NCBI RefSeq assembly: GCF_026151205.1 | Contig: NC_087077.1 | Coordinates: 9,849,983 to 9,913,982 of the forward strand | Source: Bolinopsis microptera | Taxonomy: Eukaryota > Ctenophora > Tentaculata > Lobata > Bolinopsidae | Reading direction: 5' to 3' | DNA: 64,000 bases | Shown: positions 1 to 10,669 of the stretch, piece by piece | Numbering within the stretch: the stretch's first letter is position 1 | Layout: every line of letters begins with the position of its first letter | Notes under the pieces: generated by a model | The model's database searches: none | Seen by the model: only the letters and a program-made list of their open reading frames with translations | Told to the model about the DNA's origin: nothing | Position numbers and translations under genes: made by a program

Positions 1-178
1 TCCAGAAGAGAAGCGTGAACTGTCCAGACAAGCGAAACTGTCCTACTCACAAGTATCCAACTTCTTCAAGAACAGGAGAGGGAGACAGAGAGTGTCTGGT
101 CACGTGATACCACACAAGAGGAGGAGTGCTCAGAGTCCTGAAGACGCTAAAACTATTTTGGATATGTTGCAGAAATGA
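1..178 (+). CDS. SIX-type homeodomain protein, C-terminal exon (partial)
   Basis: Reading from base 2, this exon encodes 58 residues and ends in TGA at 176-178; the rest of the gene lies left of the window. The first 30 residues are the end of homeodomain helix 2 and the recognition helix, with the core SQVSNFFKNRRGRQR. The surrounding pattern (EEKRELSRQAKLSYSQV) resembles SIX/sine oculis homeodomains, where the usual core is VGNWFKNRRQR. The invariant W-F is F-F here and the post-helix residues are G-R-Q rather than Q-R-D, so this is a divergent member. A basic tail (HKRRS) follows, then a short end, IL-DMLQK. Family knowledge suggests a nuclear DNA-binding transcription factor. The specific SIX subgroup cannot be assigned without the SIX domain. 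Confidence 0.75.
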   Translation, partial: PEEKRELSRQAKLSYSQVSNFFKNRRGRQRVSGHVIPHKRRSAQSPEDAKTILDMLQK

Positions 179-488
179 ATCTGTTTGGAGCGATTATATG
201 TGACTGTGTTTTAACAGTTAATTTGTAAATATTTTATTTAATTGATTATTCATTATTGATAAATCGTTGTGTCTCTCATTCTCTAATCGATCAATACTTA
301 TTTTAAAATTTGAAAATGTTAGGTACTGTAAGCTGAAATTAAATTTGAATCTTCAAAAATAGTTCACAAAGAATTCATTCATTGTCCCAATAAAGTGATA
401 TCTTACAAAATACAAATACCAAGTTGACAATGATTTTACCACATTTTTAACGTCTGCAAAATACAAATGTTGAATGCTAAATACTAAC
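179..488. other. SIX gene 3' UTR / convergent intergenic strip
   Basis: AT-rich sequence between the SIX stop codon and the last recognised SLC6 exon. An AATAAA at 389-394 on the plus strand could serve the SIX gene. On the minus strand a pyrimidine-rich stretch ending in TTTCAG near 335-345 could open a short terminal SLC6 exon in the correct phase, with a stop after nine residues. I could not confirm it. Confidence 0.4.
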
Positions 489-3400
489 CGCCATGCAGAT
501 AACTGGATTAATAGTGCCATCCATTGCCTCGAAGAGGTACACCCCATTACCCATTAGAAAGGGTAGACCTGTTAACGCACATGTCAGTGTTATCACCAGT
601 GACAGGATACTGTAAGGGATGTAACGGAAACCTCCTACCTCCATCAGGGACAACGTTACAGCGTTTACCTGATTAGAACAACATTTGTCAGGGACAACGT
701 TACAGCGTTTACCTGATTAGAACAATATTTATAAATAAATAGGGTTTAATATTAACCAATGGCAAGAAGGCACGTGTGAAGTTCGCTCTTAAATTGTAGA
801 CCGATTAACAAAGAACAAATCTTAGTGTTGTTCGGATTCTCGCTCTTCTATTAAAATATCAAGGTTGATAATCTACATGACAGTACATGGAGTCAATGGA
901 TATAAGGACGAGAGCCACGAAGAAGAGAATGCTCCAAATATTAGGAACGAGGAAATAACTGAAGATGTTTGGGAATACAGAGAAAACCACACTTGCTCCT
1001 CGTGACACGAATACCTCTTGCTTCGTTCGTTCTGAAAACAACCGGAATATCATTACACGGAAGAATGTATGCTCAAAAAAAATATTCCTACATCTGAATA
1101 TCTACATATTATATCATTTAGCTCAGTTAAATTGATAAGGTACTGCATATTGTATTTTAATACTCAAGAACCCTAAAAAATATACTCTGTAATATATATT
1201 ACTATATACAGTAAAACCACGATTTACCGCGTCCCGATTTACCGCAAACCCCAATTTACTGCGGATGTTTCCTTTCCCCAAACTCCGCGGTAAATCGGGG
1301 TTTTACTGTACTCAGTACATTACTTACTCTTAGTTTTACTGTACTCAGTACATTACTTACTCTTAGTTTTACTGTACTCAGTACATTACTTACTCTTAGT
1401 TTTACTGTACTCAGTACATTACTTACTCTTAGTTTTACTGTACTTAGTACATTACTTACTCTTAGTTTTATTGTACTCAGTACATTACTCACTCTTAGTT
1501 TTACTCTACTCAGTACATTACTTACTTTTAGTCACCATGAGATGTCCTATAATGGCGTAGAGTATTAGCGCACTGACAACTGACACTGTCATGTTAAGGA
1601 AACCAATGAGCAGAGCCTCAAATGTGGGGTATCCCGGGTCCCTGGAACGGGCTTTAAATGTCATCAGGAGTCCTATTCCTACACCACATGTGTTCAATGT
1701 CTGAAATTTTAACGTCGCTCAAATTCAGACACCATAGAACCATGGTTATTTTGTAAGGATACAATAAGAGCACTATAATAAGAACAACCTAGCTGCATAG
1801 GCATGTACAATGTACTGTACACTATACACACCTTGTACACACCTTCCATAAACATTCACCTGGGACATAAGATCGAGCAGCATCAAGGGTACAGATATTC
1901 TGTTCATATCACCGAGATTTGGAGTTATAAACGTTACTAATCCGATAAGAGCTCCGTCCAGGAACAAAACTCGTACAAAAATAATCAGCAGGATCATCAG
2001 GGGTATCGTTACCGTTACATAGGATATCATCGCTGAAATAAAACATGCGCAGTTGCATTTAACCTGACATATTGTATTTGTAATCTCGACTTCTTCAAAC
2101 TTTATGTGATATCGTGTTACTTCACGACGGTTTGTGGCGGTGTTTGATTTGCCATTTACACGCCTACATACAACGATCATGAAGTAAAACACTTATACCT
2201 CCTCCAAATCAACAGTCAGCACAAAACTAACCCGATATCCTCACGCCCCGGAGAATACACAGATAAGCGATGAACCAGGTGATAACATAACAAACAACCA
2301 GGTGAGTCTGGTGAGTTGGTTCTGGGTCTGCCAACCCTGTCGATACGTTCAGCACCCCTTCAAACCTGGCGGGGGACACATGAGGGTCACAGATATGATA
2401 TTATTTATTTCGAAATTTTAATAAATAAAAGGTTCACAACAAAAGTTTTTAAAGGAATTTTACGAGAAAGTTGACAGCTTTGATGCTTTATTACTTCAAT
2501 ACAATAAATAAGTTTTATTAGTGTACTGGAACCACGTCAGCACAGTAAAAAACAGCTGTTTTATGTTTATAACAAACCAATAGTATGTGGAAGAGTCCTG
2601 GATACAACATGTGGACATGGTTCCGTTGATAACAGGACAAGTTGACCAAGGAGGGATTGTAGTCATGGTACCAAACGAGACGAATATGAAGTAAAGAGAC
2701 CAGGCCATTATTAGAGGCTGGTACACTAGAATTAGGAATGATAGAACCAGTTGGGATACTCCGATACCTGTAGCTCTCTCCCCCATAGCATTAAAACACT
2801 TGATTGCACCTAGACGGAGTGGGTGCAATGTTTAAAAGTATATTCTATTGCTGATGATGCGATTGAGCGATTAAGTACTAAATAATTAAGACTACAATTA
2901 TATTCCATTATAAACTGATAACAAGCTCACCAACTCTGAAGCGGACTCCAATGATTAGTTCCAAGTAAACCAAAGGAATTCCGACACTCAGAGTCATGAT
3001 AAGGTAGAGCAGGACGAATATACCACCTGCAAGGTTTGTAGTTTAAACCAGCTTTTGTAATTCGACTTGGATCTTCAAATCCCATAATTACCGTTTGGAT
3101 TAACAATAACAGCAGCTTTACTATTACAATTAAGCTTTACTATTACAATTAAATGTAAATGCTTGTGCCAAGTCAGCAAATTAGTTCTTATTTTGTTCAG
3201 TCAAATCTTTAGAAGAACGATTACAGATATAAAAATATTTTTTACAAAACACTTACTGTCATGTCCCATGACAGTGTACGGAAATCTCCAGATCTCTTTA
3301 GCACTGATAACGGCTGCTAGCACCGTGAATATGTACTGCAGAGAGGAGAAAAATGGTAATGAATAATAATGTGACCTGAACCTGCTGGACCAGACCATGA

Positions 3401-4075
3401 CTAATTCACAGTTTACATCCTTGAGCTTTGTCAAGTGAATCCTGACAGAATTGATTTATGACTATGAAATATTAATTAGTATTTATGGTTTCTAGTCTCT
3501 AAATTTCTCAGTACGAACTCCAACCTGAGAGTAAGAAGAAAAGGAAGGTTTGAACTCGCGGAGGTAAGTATTTTCAGTTCCATGAGTGTGGTCTGACCAG
3601 ACCGATCCAGCTGTGGAGTTGACATCACTCCCTGCTCTACTCGCCAAGTTGTGTCGGCCGCTCCCTGCATTAATGTATAAAACGTTTTAGAAGTTGCCTC
3701 GTATTATATGTCAGACTGTGATTGGAGACATCATGTTAAGTCGAAATTACGTAGGCAACATTGTCAAAAGTGTAGAACTATAAGCACAAAATTTAACTGA
3801 CCATAAGAACCAGTTCTGAGGTGACCTCTAGATGCAGATCTAGCATTACTGAGACGAGGAGAGGATGATGCAGGTCTAGCATTACTGGGACGAGGAGAGG
3901 ATGATGCAGGTCTAGCATTACTGGGACGAGGCGAGGATGATGCAGGTCTAGCATTACTGGGACAAGGAGAGGATGATGCAGGTCTAGCATTACTGGGACG
4001 AGGCGAGGTTGGAGGTAGGTTCGGGTTATAGGGGTTCCCATCACTCATAGTCCTGTGATTGCTATTATAATTCAA
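489..4075 (-). CDS. SLC6-family transporter, TM1 to TM10 recognised
   Basis: Ten phase-compatible exons on the minus strand: 3802-4075 (start ATG at 4075 or in-frame 4048), 3525-3664, 3257-3335, 2931-3026, 2578-2809, 2232-2365, about 1839-2032, 1526-1700, 877-1031 and 489-668. They give about 544 residues from the 4048 start. Family landmarks appear in order: EIWRFPY (TM1), GIPLVYLELIIG (TM2), AWSLYFIFVSF (TM3), TWFIAYLCILRGV (TM4), IPLMILLIIFVR (TM5), TCGVGIGLLMTF (TM6), GFLNMTVSVVSALIL (TM7), NIWSILFFVALVLISIDS (TM8) and TGLPFLMGNGVYLFE (TM9-10). SLC6 proteins couple amino acid, amine or osmolyte uptake to sodium at the plasma membrane. The usual GLGN before WRFP is SAKE, removing the asparagine that binds Na1, while the TM8 aspartate-serine pair is kept. 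The N-terminus carries a 12-residue repeat. TM11-12 are not found. The donor of exon 7 is uncertain; no substrate can be inferred. Confidence 0.85.
639..727 (-). repeat. 44-bp tandem duplication of an exon's 3' splice site
   Basis: Two near-identical copies of a roughly 44-bp segment spanning the acceptor (CTAATCAG then GTAAACGC) and the first coding bases of the last recognised SLC6 exon. The coding-side copy keeps the frame from the previous exon. Use of the outer acceptor would add 44 nt and shift the frame. Confidence 0.75.
1209..1308. mobile_element. 100-bp pogo/Tigger-like MITE
   Basis: Imperfect terminal inverted repeats of about 25 bp (CAGTAAAACCACGATTTACC on the left, its counterpart GGTAAATCGGGGTTTTACTG on the right) enclose about 50 bp of further related sequence. 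TA dinucleotides at 1207-1208 and 1309-1310 look like the target duplication. The CAGTAAAACC terminus and TA target suggest the Tc1/mariner-pogo superfamily. There is no coding capacity. It lies in an intron of the SLC6 gene. Confidence 0.7.
1301..1531. repeat. 33-bp minisatellite, 7 copies, derived from MITE end
   Basis: Seven tandem copies with starts near 1301, 1334, 1367, 1400, 1433, 1466 and 1499. Each begins with the MITE terminal TTTTACTGTA and continues CTCAGTACATTACTTACTCT. The array overlaps the right MITE terminus on one side and runs up to the 5' splice site of the SLC6 exon 1526-1700 on the other. Each unit carries, on the minus strand, a copy of the donor-like GTAAGTAATG. Confidence 0.85.
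3835..4014 (-). repeat. 36-bp coding repeat in SLC6 N-terminus, 5 copies
   Basis: Five tandem 36-bp units inside the first SLC6 exon encode PSNARPASSSPR or close variants. The product is a basic, Ser/Pro/Ala-rich, presumably disordered cytoplasmic N-terminus. Copies differ by few bases, so copy number is probably variable. Confidence 0.85.
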
Positions 4076-4760
4076 TTAGACACACAAAGTACTCAATCAG
4101 GCAGTACAAACGAATCACAGGATGAGCTATGATTTAGGACTGTCAAACAGGAAATCATTCCATAATCCTGTCAATTCGTTTGAGCATTTCAATTATAAAC
4201 AGCACAGTTCACAGACAAATAGTTGAAATACCATATAAACTCAAGGACAGACAGAAATGTATAATATTGTGCCGGCAACCAGCACCAGCACCTGATTTCA
4301 TGAAATTGTTGCGGGGAGACTTTTGCTATTGAGATCTAGAGGCTAACTAAAGTACACTGTGAATAATATCCTGGATAAGATTTGAAATAGAGTAACCCTG
4401 ATTAGAGACTGAATACTAATCATTCAGTAAACTCCACACGTAGCTGAAGACGATTTACACATGTATTTTAAATCGATTTACACACGTTTATGATTATCAT
4501 TGAAATTGACCGAAATTTAAAAGTAGTCATATTGTATAGTTTATGAATGAGAATTAGTTTAAATTTAGATTCAGATAGGGCATGAAAACTGTTATTTAGA
4601 CTGTAAACATTATTTTATTTTTCTTCCTAACGCCCAGGTCCGGTCCGGCTAAATCCGGCAAAACGGAAATCCGGTCCGGCAGCCAAAACCCGAGACCGGT
4701 CGGTTCCTAATCCGTAGTATGCATGTCCGGAACTTAACGTTTCACTGAAATTGTGCTATC
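4076..4760. promoter_or_regulatory. Divergent intergenic region SLC6 / TSP1-VMO1
   Basis: About 690 bp between the two divergent start codons, presumably holding both promoters. It is mostly AT-rich with one GC-rich patch (about 4636-4700) containing two copies of TCCGGTCCGGC. No TATA box or initiator can be assigned with confidence. Confidence 0.4.
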
Positions 4761-7700
4761 ATGATGGTAGCTGTTGTGAGTATTAGAAGCGTTTTACTAT
4801 TATATTATTTGTGTTCTTTCTTGTTTCTCTTCCCTTCCAGCGATGTAGGTACGTAATGTTGAAATATATTATGCAGGACTGATATTATAATGTTCTTCAC
4901 TTTAACAATTAGGTTCACTGTTTACTGCACCGCATGAAACCATTTACAATTTGACATAGAGGTCTGTTCAAATTATATAGTTTAACAAAAATTTGGACAT
5001 TCCTTTATTATAAGTTCTTGAGTTATTGCAATGTTTTGTTGTAATAATTTTATAGGTGGGACTGGGAGGTCTTTATGACGATGATGCCCGCCCCGTTAAC
5101 TAATTCTAAAGAAGTGACATGACTAAAAACCTTTGAACCGCCCAACCAAGGTGTAGTTTAATTACTGCAGCAGTCTATTTCTCGTTTGTGTTTCTATTAT
5201 ATTAAGTAATGAGTAATATAACACTCTTTGTTGTAATCATTTATACGGCAGTGCTACTGGCGCCATGACAGCTTCAAGCGGGTGCAAACTTAAAAAGAAT
5301 GCAGTCAGAAAGAAAATAAAGCAGTACCAAAATAAATGTCTAAAGAAAGGATTCCAATCATCTATCGATTGCAAGACTGAAAGAGGAAAATTGAGCAAGA
5401 AGGTCACGAAGAAATGTCGCAAGCTCGAAGGAGCTTTGAAAAAGTGTGACTACTCCTGCCTGCCCCCGATTGATGGAGGTTGGACTGACTACAGAGAATG
5501 GACTGAGACAGCTTGCTCAGTGCAATGTGGGGGAGGACGTCAGATAAGGAGGAGATCTTGCAGTAACCCTGCCCCAACGTTTGGTGGAGCTGACTGTGTT
5601 GGCAAAGCTGAGGAATCCCAAAGTTGCAATACAAAAAAATGCCCAGGTTATTGTGAACAGATCACAATCATTTTGTTTATCTCGGAAATAAATCTCTTGT
5701 CTTTGATGAATAAAATGAAAAGCAGTAATTCTAAAACAGTTCCTTGTGGTTTTAGTTTTACAATTTACAGTCATAATTTCGCTTTACGTTTTCTTAAATC
5801 TGATACTTAAACATTTTGATCTCCTTAGACGCTACACCATTAGTGGACAAAAATGTTTGTTGGAGTGATATTTTTCTTGATTTCATATGTGCGCTTAGGG
5901 GGTAATTTGGTAGAAGGAGTTAAAGTTGAGAGTTTTAGGCGAGGTCAGAGGTGTCTTTAGCTTTTCTTTACTTTCGAGATAGAGGGGGGACAATTGAGAC
6001 AAGTTCGTAAACTAATGTAAAGCGAAGTGGAGTAAAGTATAAATACTACTTGTCACAAAATGAGTCACAGTATAGGATTCTGTACCCTCAGTACTGGAAC
6101 TTACAAACTTAAAAAAGTCAAACATTGGGACTTAAGAGTCAAGGCCCAAGAACCAAAAACCCAGAGCTCAAAAGACAAGAACCAAGAACCAAGCCCTAAG
6201 ACCTAAGGCCTAAAAGTCAAGAGCCCGAAGCCGCTTATTGGATAAAAATACGACCTTATAAATAATTCCTTATCGCATTCATGACGTCATTCACGTGTCT
6301 GAATCGTAACAATATCATTATCAATGTCTCTGAATTCCGTGCACAATTCAAATCAATTTCTCTGATCTCGTTCTTAAAAGTGTTATAATTGTCTTCGTAA
6401 ATCTCGTTGCTACTAAAACAATATTGCAAAACATTCTTACGTCCTTGTCTTTCAAAGGGATAACCTCCTTATCTTTCAAAGGGAAAACTCGTCTTATAAA
6501 TCACGTTGCAAATACACAAAACTCGAACAGCATAAACTTGTCTCCGTGCGAATCTCCACAGTAACATATTTCTTCACACGATCTTATTACTTTAAAAATT
6601 CTAAAATAAGCGCACGTGAAAGTCTGATTTAAATTCCTGCAGGCTTGGATCATTAACCTGTAAATAATTCTAAAACTTTGTTAATTATCACCTTATCGTG
6701 AAACCTGGAGATGAGCCGACTGGCTCAATCAAAATACCAGTCAAGACCATTCAAAACTAACCACTTGGAATGCTCGAAATATCAAGAACTTAAATCTAAA
6801 CAGCTTAAAATAAGGGTACAGAATCCGTGGGAGGTTCCGTAGTAAATGGGCTGTAAGTTTCAAGGTCTTTACAATAATTTACGATCATATTAAAATGTGT
6901 TATTTGGACTTAAAGAAATGCTCGAATCAGGACGGATATTAAACAGCGTACAACACTTCCCTCTTAAAAAATGCTAAGATTGATTCTCTCTGTACAGTCT
7001 TTCAGTTAAGATACAGCTAACAGATCTCATATCATATTACATGCAGTGTTTCTATGAATCCTTAAAGTCTAAATCACATGCTGCGTTATTAAAGGCTTAC
7101 GATCATCGATGATAATATAATTATAACATGTCATATTTATCGGGTTTATAATCACGAAAAGTTACAATGTAATATCTATTTAGTTAAGGAGGCAATGTTT
7201 ATTCATAACTGCATTAGGCAGTGAGCTTCAAGTTCATATATCAAATACTGTGTCTTTAATTCGCGGCTGAAATCTGCAGAGTTATTCGTTAGCTTTGTTT
7301 TAATCTTCCAAGCTTGTCCGATGTCTTTTCCGTGACTTTTTTCGAGGAACAGCTTGTCTAAAACTTGCTGGGGGTTGTTATAGAGTGAAGAAGAAGTAGT
7401 GAGAGGGTAGTTTCCAGAGTGGTATCGTTATACCTTCTGTAAGGTTCCTGTTACATAAATTGTGATTCTGCAACTATCATAATTTGCAAAATTACATCAA
7501 TTCTTTTGGATCATGTCCATGTTCGACCAGTGAGTTATCCTCTGTTGTCGAACTGAAGAGTGGGCTGGAGGTTCTTTCAGGAGTGATTTAATGTCAGCTT
7601 CGGCTTGAACTTTTGCACTCAGCAACATTCATTAGACCTGTTTTCTTACTGTCAAATCAGCATTTCAATCGGAATGTCTAACTATTTATGGGTATCAAGT

Positions 7701-10669
7701 GCAACCTTTGTCATCAAGTTCGAAACAGTTAAAAGTTTCAGCCGTTGCAAAACTACTTATACCAACAGGTAGATCAAATCTTCCAAGTATTTACTACATG
7801 GACTCATCAACTAATGGTAGCAACTCCTCGTCAATGAATCACTACTTGGTAGAGTTAACCAGCCAGATAGGCATTCATAGTTCTTTCCGTCGTAATAAGT
7901 GTCTTTCAGTAACTTTCGGTGTCTTTCAGTGTCTTTCAGAATCTTTCAAAATTTCATGTGGAAAGGGAGACAGGACCAGTTTTGGCCAGAGTAGACTTGA
8001 GAAACGATGGAGCGAACAATGCAAATTAAAGCTTGGGCTAACCTTTGAAGAGCGAAAAATATCCTTTTTGGTCTGGGGTTGTACCTAGTTTGTTCAGTCT
8101 CTGAGCGGTCCGGGGCATCGTTTTCATTCATGGGTTCGCTGGTTGGTGCTTCCATTTCCATAACAGTGCCGAACATCAGTTTCGTCCTTTCACTTTCGTC
8201 CATCGGATCAGATATCTTGTGGTTCTCATCGTCATTGGTGATCTTTTCAGTAGCATTGCCGGTTCCTTTGCATATCAAGGTTCTTCTAATTGATATCTCT
8301 AGAGTGCTCGGATCAATTCGACAAGTCTATACTTCGCTTATTATCAACTAAAGCTAGCAAGTAGCGATCAACGTAACAACTGACAAGGGTCATCGTGATG
8401 CTAGAATGGGGTCTCTGGGAGGTAGATCACAGCTAGAGTATTTGCTGCGGGTTCATCAGCAAAAGCAGCAACTCCTTGCAATGAACCACTACTCTTAGCT
8501 GGGACCCGACCAGATGAACAATCACATTTGTTGATTTTATCACCATAAGATATCAGTCCTTGACATTTCTGTAAGTAAAAGTCATAATCCTTCAGGTGGA
8601 CGAAACTAATTAGTAATTAGTTAGAATGTTAGATGTGGATCCTAACCTAGCTACATCAACTTAGGCATGTTAGTTTCATCGGGTTGTGCTTGTAAGGTAT
8701 TGTTATCTAGTGTTGACTAGGAGTTTCAGCTTTGCGTTAATTTGTAGGGATAAGCTTTATTGTGTCAAAATGGCACACAATCTGCTTATTCGTTTCCAGG
8801 TGTTGTACCAGGTAGGTCCAAGAGGCTAGGACTTTGAAGATCTTCGAGGGTTCAAGGGTTCCAGGACTGTGTCAATTCTTGAATTTTCTGAAATCTGTAA
8901 TGGAGAGGCTAAGAAGTTTCCACATAAGGACCAAGTCGTCTTCAACTCTAATGTAGCAAGTGGATCTCCCATGACTAATGTAGTAAATTATAACCTCGTT
9001 TGGGATCGGTTGGCTGAGTTCCAATAGACTGCAGCGTACAACTCAATGCCCGGGTTCTCCACCAAATTGTGCGCTTAGGGGGTAATTTGGTAGAAGGAGT
9101 TAAAGTTGAGAGTTTTAGGCGAGGTCAGAGGTGTCTTTAGCTTTTCTTTACTTTCGAGATAGAGGGGGGACAATTGAGACAAGTTCGTAAACTAATGTAA
9201 AGCGAAGTGGAGTAAAGTATAAATACTACTTGTCACAAAATGAGTCACAGTATAGGATTCTGTACCCTCAGTACTGGAACTTACAAACTTAAAAAAGTCA
9301 AACATTGGGACTTAAGAGTCAAGGCCCAAGAACCAAAAACCCAGAGCTCAAAAGACAAGAACCAAGAACCAAGCCCTAAGACCTAAGGCCTAAAAGTCAA
9401 GAGCCCGAAGCCGCTTATTGGATAAAAATACGACCTTATAAATAATTCCTTATCGCATTCATGACGTCATTCACGTGTCTGAATCGTAACAATATCATTA
9501 TCAATGTCTCTGAATTCCGTGCACAATTCAAATCAATTTCTCTGATCTCGTTCTTAAAAGTGTTATAATTGTCTTCGTAAATCTCGTTGCTACTAAAACA
9601 ATATTGCAAAACATTCTTACGTCCTTGTCTTTCAAAGGGATAACCTCCTTATCTTTCAAAGGGAAAACTCGTCTTATAAATCACGTTGCAAATACACAAA
9701 ACTCGAACAGCATAAACTTGTCTCCGTGCGAATCTCCACAGTAACATATTTCTTCACACGATCTTATTACTTTAAAAATTCTAAAATAAGCGCACGTGAA
9801 AGTCTGATTTAAATTCCTGCAGGCTTGGATCATTAACCTGTAAATAATTCTAAAACTTTGTTAATTATCACCTTATCGTGAAACCTGGAGATGAGCCGAC
9901 TGGCTCAATCAAAATACCAGTCAAGACCATTCAAAACTAACCACTTGGAATGCTCGAAATATCAAGAACTTAAATCTAAACAGCTTAAAATAAGGGTACA
10001 GAATCCGTGGGAGGTTCCGTAGTAAATGGGCTGTAAGTTTCAAGGTCTTTACAATAATTTACGATCATATTAAAATGTGTTATTTGGACTTAAAGAAATG
10101 CTCGAATCAGGACGGATATTAAACAGCGTACACATATATACATGAAACACTAAAATCAGGTTAACAATAACAGGTTATTGTGTTAATAACGTATACATTT
10201 TACTGTTGCAGACTGGGGAAGCTGGACTCTCTGTCCCTATCGCGGGTTTGCAACTTCGTTCAAACAGAAAGTGCAGTCTAATCAAGGTGGTGGAGACGAT
10301 ACAGCCCTGAACGGTATTTGTCTGATCTGCAGCAGCAGGTATGGGCTTCATGAAGTTTGTAGTACTGTTGGACCCTCAGGCTCTTGGAGCACTAGTGGTA
10401 CATGTTCTTCTGGATTCAACACATTTGATCTCCGATATGCGGATAGCCAAGGATCTGGAGATGACACAGGTGCTAATGCATTGAGGCTTTATTGTAGTAG
10501 CAACGGCTATGTATACAGTACAAGCAACGAAGGACCTTGGGGACAGTGGATGGGACTTAATAACTGTCAGTCAGGGAAGGTAATTTGTGGGATTAGAACA
10601 AGAGTAGAGAAACCCCAGGGTTCTAACGACGACACCGCTCTTATCGGAGTGGAACTCTACTGCTGCTAA
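4761..10669 (+). CDS. Secreted TSP1 + VMO1-fold protein
   Basis: Exon 1 (4761-4848) starts MMVAVVSIRSVLLLYYLCSF, a good signal peptide, and ends at donor G|GTACGT in phase 1. A 13-nt microexon (5056-5068) would restore the phase to the next exon, 5252-5646. That exon encodes a basic cysteine-rich module (about 70 residues, six or more Cys) followed by one thrombospondin type-1 repeat (WTDYREW, CSVQCGGG, RRRSC). The last exon, 10212-10669, begins DWGSWTLCP and holds three Gly-Asp-Asp-Thr motifs (GGGDDTALNGICLIC, GSGDDTGANALRLYC, GSNDDTALIGVELYCC). This is the three-sheet pattern of vitelline membrane outer layer protein 1. The protein ends CC-stop, with ATTAAA sites just after. It is probably an extracellular matrix or mucus protein; VMO1 folds bind carbohydrate-like ligands in other animals, and the ligand here is unknown. 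The last intron is enlarged by an LTR retrotransposon. Confidence 0.8.
5056..5068 (+). CDS. Candidate 13-nt microexon of TSP1-VMO1 gene
   Basis: The flanking exons do not join in phase (phase 1 donor at 4848, phase 2 acceptor at 5252). Thirteen bases between TTTTATAG and GTCTTT would bridge them, adding GGTGS before ATG. The donor GTCTTT is weak. This is inference from phase only. Confidence 0.35.
5888..6952 (-). repeat. 3' LTR (minus orientation)
   Basis: 1,065 bp, TG...CA, identical to 9068-10132. It contains a CRE palindrome TGACGTCA at 6282-6289 immediately followed by TCACGTGT, an E-box-like core. These are plausible transcription factor sites in the promoter region. Confidence 0.92.
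6953..9067 (-). other. Interior of LTR element, no pol domains
   Basis: About 2.1 kb. The largest open frames are 110-130 codons. One on the element's sense strand (7946-8278, minus) encodes an acidic segment followed by a basic RYNPRPKR motif. Nothing matches known retroelement proteins by eye. It may be a captured or decayed sequence that serves only as packaged RNA. Confidence 0.6.
9068..10132 (-). repeat. 5' LTR (minus orientation)
   Basis: Identical partner of 5888-6952, with the same CRE at 9462-9469. Being upstream in the element's own orientation, it should hold the promoter that starts the genomic RNA. Confidence 0.92.

Larger units (their letters stand above)
5888..10132 (-). mobile_element. 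Young non-autonomous LTR retrotransposon
   Basis: Two direct repeats of 1,065 bp (5888-6952 and 9068-10132) are identical on line-by-line comparison at an offset of 3,180. Each begins TG and ends CA. The 4-bp CATA flanks both ends (5884-5887, 10133-10136) as target duplication. On the minus strand the inner edge of the 5' LTR (9068) is followed after 3 nt by a primer-binding-site-like TGGTGGAGAACCCGGGCA (9047-9064). A polypurine tract AAGAGGGAAGTG sits directly before the 3' LTR (6953-6965), so the element reads on the minus strand. The 2.1-kb interior has no recognisable gag, protease, reverse transcriptase or integrase. It must depend on a relative in trans, as LARD-type elements do. It sits in the last intron of the TSP1-VMO1 gene, antisense to it. 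Confidence 0.92.

Noticed and set aside
7699-8351. Open frames inside the LTR element as host genes
   Set aside because: They lie between identical LTRs, match no family by eye, and have no splice signals. They were kept only as interior of the element.
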